DNA from: Thermohalobaculum sp963822985
Lineage (GTDB): Bacteria > Pseudomonadota > Alphaproteobacteria > Rhodobacterales > Rhodobacteraceae
NCBI GenBank assembly: GCA_963822985.1
Contig: CAWGJU010000004.1
Location: 116,854-180,853 of the forward strand
Length of the DNA: 64,000 nucleotides
Direction of reading: 5' to 3'
This document shows, one piece after another, positions 37,393 to 44,531 of the stretch. A program made the position numbers and the translations under genes. The notes beneath the pieces were generated by a model. That model made no database searches, was not told the origin of the DNA, and worked only from the letters and a program-made list of their open reading frames with translations. Position 1 is the stretch's first letter. Each line of letters opens with the position of its first letter.

Positions 37393-38613
37393 ATGAACTA
37401 CGCACCGATCGGGCTGCAGGGGCGGGAGCATCGGACGCTGCTCTACAGCCACGACACGTTCGGGCTGGGACACCTGCGGCGGGCGCGGACGCTCGCGACC
37501 GCGCTGACCGAGGGCGACGCGGACCGCTCGGCGCTCATCGTCACCGGCTGCCCCATCGCCGGACGCTTCGATTTCGCCGAGCGGGTGGACCATGTGCGCC
37601 TGCCGGGCGTGGTCAAGCTGCCGGATGGCAGCTATTCCTCGTCGAACCTGCCGATGCCGATCGACGAGATGGTGTCCTTGCGCGGCGCTATCATCGAGGC
37701 GACGGCGCGCGAGTTCGCGCCGGAGCTTGTCATCGTCGACAAGGAGCCCTGGGGGTTCAGGCATGAGCTGGCCGGCACGCTCGAGGCGCTTAAGGCCGCG
37801 GGCGCGCGCATCGTGCTCGGTCTGCGCGACGTGCTCGACGACGAGGACGCGCTGACCGCCGAATGGGAGCGCAAGAACGCGCTCGAGGCGATCGAGCGCT
37901 TTTACGACGAGATCTGGATCTACGGCATCCCGGCGATCTGCCAGCCGCTGGCGGGCCTGGGCCTCTCGCCCCGCATGGAGGCGCGCATCACCTATACGGG
38001 CTATCTGCGCCGCAGCGCCCCCGGCTGGCCGCCCGAAACCGGGCCCGATCTACCCGAGCAGCCTTACGTGCTGGTGACCACCGGCGGCGGCGGCGACGGC
38101 GCCGAGCTCGTCGACTGGGTGCTGCGCGCCTATGAATCGGACCCGACGCTGACCCGGCGGGCTCTGGTCGTCTACGGCCCCTTCATGCATGGCGCCGCCC
38201 GCCAGGCCTTCGAGGCCCGCGTCGCCGCCCTCGGCGGCCGCGTCACGGCGATCAACTTTCACGCCCGGCTCGAGCGCCTGCTCGCCGGCGCCGCGGGCGT
38301 CGTCGCCATGGGCGGCTACAACACGTTCTGCGAGGTTCTGTCCATGAACAAGCCCGCCATCATCGTCCCGAGAACGAAACCGCGGCGCGAGCAGCAGATC
38401 CGCGCCGAGGCGGCCGAGCGGCTGGGGCTCGTGCGCATGCTGCTGCCGGAGCGGGACGGCGAGAGCGCGGCGGTGATGGCCCAGGCGATCAAGGCGCTCG
38501 CCTATCAGCGGCGGCCCTCCGACCGGCGCATCTCCGGGCTGATGGACGGGCTCGTCACCGTGGCCGAGCGCGCCCGGATGCCGGCGCCCGCGCTGACGAC
38601 CGCCCGGGGCTAG
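37393..38613 (+). CDS. Predicted glycosyltransferase (COG4671 type, GT-B fold)
   Basis: First gene of a six-gene coupled operon. LLYSHDTFGLGHLRRARTLATAL at the N-terminus is the hallmark of the COG4671 group of MurG-like predicted glycosyltransferases; VIVDKEPWGFRHEL and GLRDVLDDEDALTAEW follow. The C-terminal donor-binding half has VLVTTGGGGDGAELVDW and VVAMGGYNTFCEVLSMNKPAII. 406 residues, ATG at 37,393 with GGGGGGA upstream. Donor and acceptor are unknown. Three bases separate it from the next gene. Confidence 0.85.
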   Translation: MNYAPIGLQGREHRTLLYSHDTFGLGHLRRARTLATALTEGDADRSALIVTGCPIAGRFDFAERVDHVRLPGVVKLPDGSYSSSNLPMPIDEMVSLRGAIIEATAREFAPELVIVDKEPWGFRHELAGTLEALKAAGARIVLGLRDVLDDEDALTAEWERKNALEAIERFYDEIWIYGIPAICQPLAGLGLSPRMEARITYTGYLRRSAPGWPPETGPDLPEQPYVLVTTGGGGDGAELVDWVLRAYESDPTLTRRALVVYGPFMHGAARQAFEARVAALGGRVTAINFHARLERLLAGAAGVVAMGGYNTFCEVLSMNKPAIIVPRTKPRREQQIRAEAAERLGLVRMLLPERDGESAAVMAQAIKALAYQRRPSDRRISGLMDGLVTVAERARMPAPALTTARG

Positions 38614-38616
38614 CCG

Positions 38617-39873
38617 GTGGACGGCGGCCAGGGTCCGGGGCCGGGGCCCAGACTGGCGGTCTTGCTGAAGGGATACCCGCGGCTCTCCGAGACCTTCATC
38701 GCCCAGGAGCTCCTGGCGCTCGAGGCGCGCGGCCACCGCTTCGACATCTGGTCCCTGCGCGCCCCCTATGATGGCGGCCGAACGCATCCCATCCACGACA
38801 GCATCCGCGCCCGGCCACACTACCTCCCCGAATACCTCCACGACGCCCCCTCCCGCCTCCTGCAGGCCTGGGGCCGCGTGCGCCGGCTGCCCGGGTATCG
38901 GGCGGCGCGGGCCGTCTGGCTGGGGGACCTGCGCCGCGACAGGACGCGCAGCCGGGTGCGCCGCTGGGGACAGGCGATGGTGCTGGCGGCCGAACTGCCC
39001 GAGGAGGTGCGGCTGCTCTATGCCCATTTCCTCCATACGCCCGCCTCGGTGGCCCGTTACGCGGCGCTGATCCGCGGCATTCGCTGGGGCTTTTCGGCGC
39101 ATGCCAAGGACATCTGGACGATCCCCGACTGGGAGAAGCGCGAGAAGATCGCCTCGGCCGCCTTCGGCGTGACCTGCACGCTGGCCGGCGCCGAGCATCT
39201 GCGCGGGCTGGCGCCGGATGGCGACGCGGCGCAAGCGATCGATCTGGTCTATCACGGGCTCGACCTCGGCCGGTTTCCGCCGCCGCCGGAGGTGGGGCCG
39301 GCGCAGCCTACGTTCACCCTGTTGTCGGTGGGCCGGCTGGTCGCGAAGAAGGGGTATGACGATTTGCTGGACGCGCTGGCGGCCCTGGAGGGACGGCTGG
39401 ATTGGCGGCTCTGGCACATCGGCGGCGGCGAGCGCGCCCGCGAGCTCGAGCGCCGCGCCGAGCGGCTCGGCATCGCCCGGCGGATCGAGTGGCGCGGCAA
39501 GCGGGCACAGGGCGAGGTCGTCGACGCCATGCGCCGGGCGGATCTGTTTATCCTGCCGTCCAAGATCGCGGCCGATGGCGACCGCGACGGGCTGCCCAAC
39601 GTGCTGATGGAGGCGGCTTCGCAGAAGCTGCCCATCCTCTCGACCGCCGTCTCGGCGATCCCGGAATTCGTCACCGATGGGGTACACGGCCGGCTGGTGC
39701 CCCCGGGCGACCCCGCGGCGTTGGCCGAGGCCATCCTGCAGCTCGCGGCTGCGCCCGAGGCCCGCCGGCGGCTGGCCGATGCCGCCTATGCGCGGCTGGC
39801 GTCCGAATTCGGCATGGCGACGGGGGTCCGTCGGCTGGAGGCGCGGCTGGTGTCGGCGCTGACCAGCGCGTGA
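38617..39873 (+). CDS. Glycosyltransferase family 4
   Basis: GT-B retaining glycosyltransferase. LAVLLKGYPRLSETFIAQELLALEARGH is the typical N-terminus of capsular/exopolysaccharide GT4 enzymes; the C-terminal half shows LLSVGRLVAKKGYDDLLDAL and ADLFILPSKIAADGDRDGLP. NVLMEAASQKLPILSTAVSA follows, with the conserved EX7E-type region. GTG start at 38,617, three bases after the previous stop. 418 residues, intact. Its stop codon overlaps the next start (GTGA). Confidence 0.9.
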   Translation: MDGGQGPGPGPRLAVLLKGYPRLSETFIAQELLALEARGHRFDIWSLRAPYDGGRTHPIHDSIRARPHYLPEYLHDAPSRLLQAWGRVRRLPGYRAARAVWLGDLRRDRTRSRVRRWGQAMVLAAELPEEVRLLYAHFLHTPASVARYAALIRGIRWGFSAHAKDIWTIPDWEKREKIASAAFGVTCTLAGAEHLRGLAPDGDAAQAIDLVYHGLDLGRFPPPPEVGPAQPTFTLLSVGRLVAKKGYDDLLDALAALEGRLDWRLWHIGGGERARELERRAERLGIARRIEWRGKRAQGEVVDAMRRADLFILPSKIAADGDRDGLPNVLMEAASQKLPILSTAVSAIPEFVTDGVHGRLVPPGDPAALAEAILQLAAAPEARRRLADAAYARLASEFGMATGVRRLEARLVSALTSA

Positions 39874-40943
39874 GGCCAGCGGCGCCGCCCATCGCCTTCT
39901 ATGCGCCGATGAAGGCGCCGGACCACCCGACGCCCTCGGGCGACCGGCAGATCGCCCGTCTGACGCTGGTGGCACTGGAGCTTGCTGGCTTTGCCCCGGT
40001 ATTGGCCTCGCGCCTGCGCGTGCTGGACCTGGCGGGCGATGCGGGAGTGCAGGCACGGCTGCTGGCCGAGGCCGAAGCGGAGGCCGCGCGTCTCCTGGAC
40101 CGGCTGCGGCCCGCGCCGCCGAAGCTGTGGTTCACCTATCACAGCCACTTCAAGGCGCCGGACCTGCTCGGGCCACCGGTCGCCCGGGCGCTGCGCATTC
40201 CTTACGCGATCTCCGAACCGTCAGTGTCGCCCCGGCGTCGGGAAGGGCCTTGGACGGCCTTTGCCCGCGCCTCGGAGCAGGCGATCGCCGCCGCCGACCG
40301 GCTATTCTGGACGACCGGGCGAGACAAGCCCGGGCTGGAAGCCGCCGGGCACGCGGCGAAAATGGTCCACTTGCCGGCCTTCATCGAACAGGGTCCTTCG
40401 GTGGCGCCTCGCCCGGCCGGGACGCCGGCCAGGCTGCTGACCGTCGCCATGATGCGGCCGGGCGACAAGGTGGAGAGCTATCGGCGGCTGGCGGCTGCGC
40501 TCCCGCACCTTGCCGGGCAGTGGGAGCTCGAGGTGATCGGCGACGGCCCGGCACGCGCCGAGGTCGAGGCGCTGCTGGCGCCGTTCGGGCGCCGAGTCGC
40601 CTTTCGGGGCGCGGTCGAGGAACCGGACCTGCTGCGCGGCGCCTATGAGAGCGCCGATCTGCTGGTCTGGCCGGGCGCCAACGAGGGGGTCGGCATGGCC
40701 TATCTGGAGGCCCAGGCGGCGGGTCTGCCCGTCGTGGCAGAGGACCACGCCGCGCAACGGGACATTGTCGCAGGGCCGCTCGTCGCGCCGGGGCGTCTGG
40801 TGAACTTCGCGCGGGCGATCGAAACTGCGCTGTCGGAGCGGAAGGTGCGCTCGACGGCGGCGCGCGCCCGCATCGAGGCGCGGCACGGCGTCGGCGCCGC
40901 TGCCGTCACGCTGCGGCTGGCGCTCTCGGAGCTGATCCGATGA
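39870..40943 (+). CDS. Glycosyltransferase family 4-like protein
   Basis: Starts at GTG 39,870 inside the stop of the previous gene. IAFYAPMKAPDHPTPSGDRQIARL is a conserved opening (SGDR loop); WFTYHSHFKAPDLLGPPVA and YAISEPSVSPRRREGPW follow. Donor half: LLTVAMMRPGDKVESYRRLA, VIGDGPARAEVEALLAPFG and DLLVWPGANEGVGMAYLEAQ. It is intact, 357 residues. Because every junction in this operon overlaps or nearly touches, this enzyme probably adds a sugar to the same product as its neighbours. Confidence 0.85.
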   Translation: MRPAAPPIAFYAPMKAPDHPTPSGDRQIARLTLVALELAGFAPVLASRLRVLDLAGDAGVQARLLAEAEAEAARLLDRLRPAPPKLWFTYHSHFKAPDLLGPPVARALRIPYAISEPSVSPRRREGPWTAFARASEQAIAAADRLFWTTGRDKPGLEAAGHAAKMVHLPAFIEQGPSVAPRPAGTPARLLTVAMMRPGDKVESYRRLAAALPHLAGQWELEVIGDGPARAEVEALLAPFGRRVAFRGAVEEPDLLRGAYESADLLVWPGANEGVGMAYLEAQAAGLPVVAEDHAAQRDIVAGPLVAPGRLVNFARAIETALSERKVRSTAARARIEARHGVGAAAVTLRLALSELIR

Positions 40944-41515
40944 CGACGGTCGCACTGATGCGGCACTTCCCGACCGCCTGGAACGCCGAACGGCGCCTGC
41001 AGGGCGGCACCGACGTGCCTCTCAACCCCGAGGCGCGCGCCCAGCTAGCAGGCCTTCGGCTGCCCGCACCCTGGGATCGGGCGCGGCTGGTGGCGAGCGG
41101 GCTGTCGCGCGCGGCGGAGACGGCCCGGCTGCTAGCTGGCGGCCGCGTCGTCGCAATCGATTCGCGGCTGAACGAACTTGGCTTCGGCGCGTGGGAGGGC
41201 CGCCGGTCAGCCGAGTTGGCCGCCGATCCGGCAACGAGCTTCAGCCCGAGCTTAGAATGGGGGCCGGATGACCGCGCGCCCGGCGGCGAAAGCCTGGGCG
41301 AGCTCTGGATGCGGCTCATGCCGGCGCTGGCGGCGATCGCCGCCGAAGCGGACCCCGCGGTGATCGTGACGCACAAGGCCGCGATGCGCGCCATCCTTCG
41401 TCGCGCCGGCCTGGCGGAGCCCGAGATCAAGCGCTGCCGGCTCTATCCGCTGACGCTCGACGCCGAGGGGCGGCCGAGCGCGCCGGGGCCGCCCGTCAGG
41501 CTGGTGCCACGCTGA
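40940..41515 (+). CDS. Histidine phosphatase family protein
   Basis: Phosphoglycerate-mutase-like phosphatase. The catalytic motif LMRHFPTAWNAERRLQGGTD has RH with HFPT in place of the usual RHGET; then DRARLVASGLSRAAETARLL, ELGFGAWEGRRSAEL and the second His in PAVIVTHKAAMRAILRRAG. 191 residues; the start overlaps the previous stop (ATGA) and its own stop overlaps the next start. It may remove a phosphate from a sugar-phosphate intermediate in the pathway. Confidence 0.88.
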   Translation: MTTVALMRHFPTAWNAERRLQGGTDVPLNPEARAQLAGLRLPAPWDRARLVASGLSRAAETARLLAGGRVVAIDSRLNELGFGAWEGRRSAELAADPATSFSPSLEWGPDDRAPGGESLGELWMRLMPALAAIAAEADPAVIVTHKAAMRAILRRAGLAEPEIKRCRLYPLTLDAEGRPSAPGPPVRLVPR

Positions 41516-42642
41516 TGCGGATCGCCTTTCTCTGCTGCCATCTGGCGGGGACCGGGCACCTCGTCCGCACGCTCGCGCTCGCCGGCGCGGCGGCGCGGCG
41601 CGGCCATGCCCCGACCGTGATCAGCGGCGGACGGCCGCTCGATCACCTCGATCCGGGGGTTCCGCTCCTGCAACTGCCGCCCGTGGTGGTTCGGGGGCTG
41701 GCGTTCACCGCGCTTCGCATGCCCGACGGCGCGCCGGTCACCGCCGCATACATGCAGCGACGCGCGCAAGAGCTGGCCCGCTTGCTCGCGATGCTGCGCG
41801 CCGACGCCCTGGTCACCGAGCTGTACCCCTTTGGCCGGCGCGTGTTGGGGGCAGAGTTCCGCGCCGCGATCGCCGCGGCGCGCCAGGCCAATCCGGCATG
41901 CGCAATCCTCGCCTCGGTGCGCGACATCCCCGAGCCCAAGCCCCAACGGCTGGCCGAAACGGCGGCGCGTCTGTCCGAGGACTACGACGGGGTCCTGGTG
42001 CATGGCGACGCGGCCTTCCTGCCGCTGTCCACGACGTGGCCGCTGCCTGCGCGGCTCGCGCCGATGATCCACCACAGCGGCTATGTCGGCGCGCCGATGC
42101 CCCCGCCCGCCGGCCCGCGCCGCCCTGACGTGCTGGTCTCGGTTGGCGGCGGCGTGCTCGGGCGCCGCCTGCTCGATCTGGCGGCCGCGGCGGCAGCGCG
42201 GTCCCGCCGGCCCTGGCACCTGCTGGTCGGCGGCGCCGATGCCGGCGATGTCGCCGCGGCGTTGGCGGCCGCCGCGCCGGCGAACGCGACGGTCGAGCCG
42301 GCGCGGGCGGACTATCGCGCGCTGCTCGCCTCGGCCGGCGCCTCGGTCAGCCTTTGCGGCTACAACACGGCCGTCGACCTCGCCCGGTGCACGACGCCAG
42401 CCCTGCTGGTGCCCTCGGAGGAGGCCGGCGAGTGCGAGCAACTGATCCGGGCACGGCGTCTGGCCGAACGTCCCGGTTTCCGGCTGATCCGCCTGGACGA
42501 GTTGACGCCCGATCGGCTGGCGGCGGCGGCAGAGGCGCTCGCGGCCGGGCCGGCGCGCCCGCCAGTGCCGCTGGCGGGGGACGACGGCAGCCGCGCCATC
42601 GACGCGCTTGCCGCGATTGTTGCGGCGAAGGCCGGAAGATGA
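41515..42642 (+). CDS. Predicted GT-B glycosyltransferase (MurG-like)
   Basis: A second MurG-like enzyme, related in layout to the first gene: MRIAFLCCHLAGTGHLVRTLAL, DALVTELYPFGRRVLGAEF and SVRDIPEPKPQRLAETAARL. The donor half has DVLVSVGGGVLGRRLLDLAA and ASVSLCGYNTAVDLARCTTP, where GYNT matches the GGYNT of the gene at 37,393. 375 residues, intact. The ATG shares its first base with the previous stop codon, and the last four bases overlap the methyltransferase start. Confidence 0.85.
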   Translation: MRIAFLCCHLAGTGHLVRTLALAGAAARRGHAPTVISGGRPLDHLDPGVPLLQLPPVVVRGLAFTALRMPDGAPVTAAYMQRRAQELARLLAMLRADALVTELYPFGRRVLGAEFRAAIAAARQANPACAILASVRDIPEPKPQRLAETAARLSEDYDGVLVHGDAAFLPLSTTWPLPARLAPMIHHSGYVGAPMPPPAGPRRPDVLVSVGGGVLGRRLLDLAAAAAARSRRPWHLLVGGADAGDVAAALAAAAPANATVEPARADYRALLASAGASVSLCGYNTAVDLARCTTPALLVPSEEAGECEQLIRARRLAERPGFRLIRLDELTPDRLAAAAEALAAGPARPPVPLAGDDGSRAIDALAAIVAAKAGR

Positions 42643-43343
42643 ACCCGCGCCGCATCCATGACGTCGAGGGGCTGAATGCCCGGCTCCAGGCCGCCACCCG
42701 TCGGGCCCGCATCGACTTGCGCTATCTGCACGATGACCGGACGCGCGAGCACGTCGCGGCCGCGGTGGCGGGAGGCGGCCGTATCCTCGACCTCGGCGGA
42801 GGCATGCGCGGGCGGCTCGGCGGCAGGGCGCAAGTCGAGACGCTCGATCTGAACGATCTCGACGCGCCGGGCGAGAACCTTTCGCGTCCCGACATTCTGG
42901 GCGACGCCTGCTCGCCCTTTCCGGACTGGATGCACGGCCGGTACGATGCCGTGATCGCCCTGGCGCTGCTCGAGCATGTCTATGATCCGGCGGCCGCGGT
43001 CGCCAACTTCCGCGCGGCGCTGGTGCCCGGCGGGCGCCTCTTTCTCTATGTGCCCTGGATGTGGCGCTACCACGCCCCGCGGAGCCTCGCCTTCCAGGAC
43101 TATCAGCGGTTCAGCCGCGACGGGCTCGCCTGGTTGCTGCGCGACTTCGACGAGGTGACGCTCTATCCCATCCGCGGCAAGTACTCGGCCATCCTGAACA
43201 TGCTGAAACTGTGGAAGGGGCAGGTAGAGCGCCGCTTTGGCGGGCGGATCAACCGGCTGGTCGACGCCCGCGCCTCGGACTGGCGGAACACGGTGCAGGC
43301 GAGCGGCTATTTCGCCGAGGCGACGCGCCCCGCCAGCCGGTAG
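42639..43343 (+). CDS. Class I SAM-dependent methyltransferase
   Basis: Last gene of the operon, overlapping the previous stop (ATGA). The SAM motif is GGRILDLGGGMRGRLGGRA; VETLDLNDLDAPGENL and DAVIALALLEHVYDPAAAVANF (post-motif) follow, then VPGGRLFLYVPWMWRYHAPR. The C-terminal part (RGKYSAILNMLKLWKGQVER) is basic and hydrophobic, possibly membrane-associating. 234 residues, intact. It could methylate the glycan made by the upstream transferases. Confidence 0.87.
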   Translation: MNPRRIHDVEGLNARLQAATRRARIDLRYLHDDRTREHVAAAVAGGGRILDLGGGMRGRLGGRAQVETLDLNDLDAPGENLSRPDILGDACSPFPDWMHGRYDAVIALALLEHVYDPAAAVANFRAALVPGGRLFLYVPWMWRYHAPRSLAFQDYQRFSRDGLAWLLRDFDEVTLYPIRGKYSAILNMLKLWKGQVERRFGGRINRLVDARASDWRNTVQASGYFAEATRPASR

Positions 43344-43389
43344 CCGGGCCGCAGCTGGTCCGGGAGCCGGCCGGGCCGGAATGTTGCCG

Positions 43390-43701
43390 TCAGTCGAGCC
43401 GGTCGTAGACGTAGATCGCCGCGTCGTCCCAGTCCTCGGCAGGATTGTTGCGGCAGTAGTCGAGCGCCATCTGATAGATGTTCTCGTCCTCGATCGCCTT
43501 GCCGGCCTCTGAATCGACCGCATAGTTGCGCCCGGTGAAATACCCCATCAGCCACCATTTGTTCATCTGGCGGTAGGTCTCGTTCGAATCCTCGCGGACG
43601 ATATCGCCGCATTGGACGGACGATTTCACCGTGTACGCCATGGCCGGAGACGCCATCGAGAGCGCCGTCAGGGCTGCGACGCCCAAACCCTTGCGCTGCA
43701 T
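43390..43701 (-). CDS. Small secreted Cys-containing protein
   Basis: Signal peptide MQRKGLGVAALTALSMASPAMA, then an 80-residue mature part with two Cys (SVQCGDIVREDSNETYRQ and ALDYCRNNPAEDWDDAAIYV) that could form a disulfide. The layout recalls HdeA/Rap1a-type small periplasmic proteins, but similarity is too weak to assign. Intact, 103 residues. Convergent with the methyltransferase and divergent from the cupin gene. Confidence 0.75.
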   Translation of the reverse strand: MQRKGLGVAALTALSMASPAMAYTVKSSVQCGDIVREDSNETYRQMNKWWLMGYFTGRNYAVDSEAGKAIEDENIYQMALDYCRNNPAEDWDDAAIYVYDRLD

Positions 43702-43856
43702 GCCTGCTGTTCCCGCTCTTTGCCTCGGGCGAAGAGTACCCGCGTCGCCGCCGGCCCGCAACCGTGCGCGGAGGTAACGCAGTGCCCCCGCGGCTCGATT
43801 GCGCCGAAGCGCCGCCGGGCTTACCGTCCGTTCGCGTGCAAGATGGCGAGGGCAGA

Positions 43857-44258
43857 ATGAGCGAGCGACACAACTTCTTCCGTCTCGACGACATGGGGCA
43901 GGGCATGGCCCGCGAGCTCGCGCCGGGCGTGACGACGCGGATCTTCCCTGGCGAGCACGCGATGCTCTCGGTCGTTCGCATCGAGCCCGGACATCGCGGC
44001 AAGATGCATTCCCATCCCGAAGAGCAGTGGGGCGTCTGCCTCGAGGGCGCGGCGACCAGGTTCCAGGGCGACGAGGCGGTGCCGGTGCGCAAGGGTGACT
44101 TCTGGCGGACGCCCGCAGGCGTGCCGCACACGATGGAGGCCGGGCCCGACGGATGCACGGTGCTCGACGTTTTCGCACCGCCGCGCCAAGCCTATCGCAC
44201 CGCTGGCGCGGGCTTTGGCGCCGATGACTATGACGGGCCGGATGGCGGCGAGGGCTGA
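43857..44258 (+). CDS. Cupin-domain protein
   Basis: A single small cupin barrel. Metal-binding motif 1 is HRGKMHSHPEEQWGVCLEGAA (His, His, Glu) and motif 2 has the third His in FWRTPAGVPHTMEAGPDGC. N-terminus MSERHNFFRLDDMGQGMARE. 133 residues, intact. The function of such stand-alone cupins varies; no substrate can be named. Confidence 0.87.
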   Translation: MSERHNFFRLDDMGQGMARELAPGVTTRIFPGEHAMLSVVRIEPGHRGKMHSHPEEQWGVCLEGAATRFQGDEAVPVRKGDFWRTPAGVPHTMEAGPDGCTVLDVFAPPRQAYRTAGAGFGADDYDGPDGGEG

Positions 44259-44295
44259 GCGTCCCCGGGTGTCCCCTAAAGGTGAAGCGAGGGGA

Positions 44296-44467
44296 TCATC
44301 GCTCGAAGAAGCGCCGCATTATGTCCAGGTAGACCTCGCTCAGCGCGCGGATATCGGCGACCGGCACGCGCTCGTCGATCTGGTGCATGCTGTCGCCGAC
44401 CAGCCCAAGCTCGAAGACCGGGCAGAGGTCCTTGACGAAGCGCGCATCCGAGGTGCCGCCGCCGGTC
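44296..44467 (-). CDS. dapE: Succinyl-diaminopimelate desuccinylase DapE, C-terminal fragment at chimera joint
   Basis: The last 57 residues of DapE, the M20 metallopeptidase that releases succinate in lysine and peptidoglycan synthesis. GGGTSDARFVKDLCPVFELG and LVGDSMHQIDERVPVADIRA are the conserved C-terminal zinc-domain segments, the His of SMHQIDE being a metal ligand. The rest of the gene is missing: upstream sequence on this strand is adapter-like and then a protein from another organism, although the frame stays open. Confidence 0.88.
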
Positions 44468-44531
44468 AGCAATACGTACTTGCCGCTTCGCCGCGCTTCT
44501 TCGTTCCAGTTCAGGTCTTGCTTGAACGAAG
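44468..44531. other. Chimeric joint with adapter-like sequence
   Basis: 64 bases of distinctly lower GC between the dapE fragment and the DUF11 protein. On the plus strand it begins AGCAATACGTA, which equals the first bases of the nanopore ligation adapter (bottom strand GCAATACGTAACTGAACGAA). It then has CTTCGTTCCAGTTCAGGTC TTGCT, close to the top strand (CTTCGTTCAGTTACGTATT followed by GCT), and finishes with TGAACGAAG, again adapter sequence. The matches are partial, as expected after consensus errors. Confidence 0.7.

Noticed and set aside
38050..40056. Open frame of about 670 codons on the minus strand
   Set aside because: Antisense to two intact glycosyltransferases; no recognisable domain.
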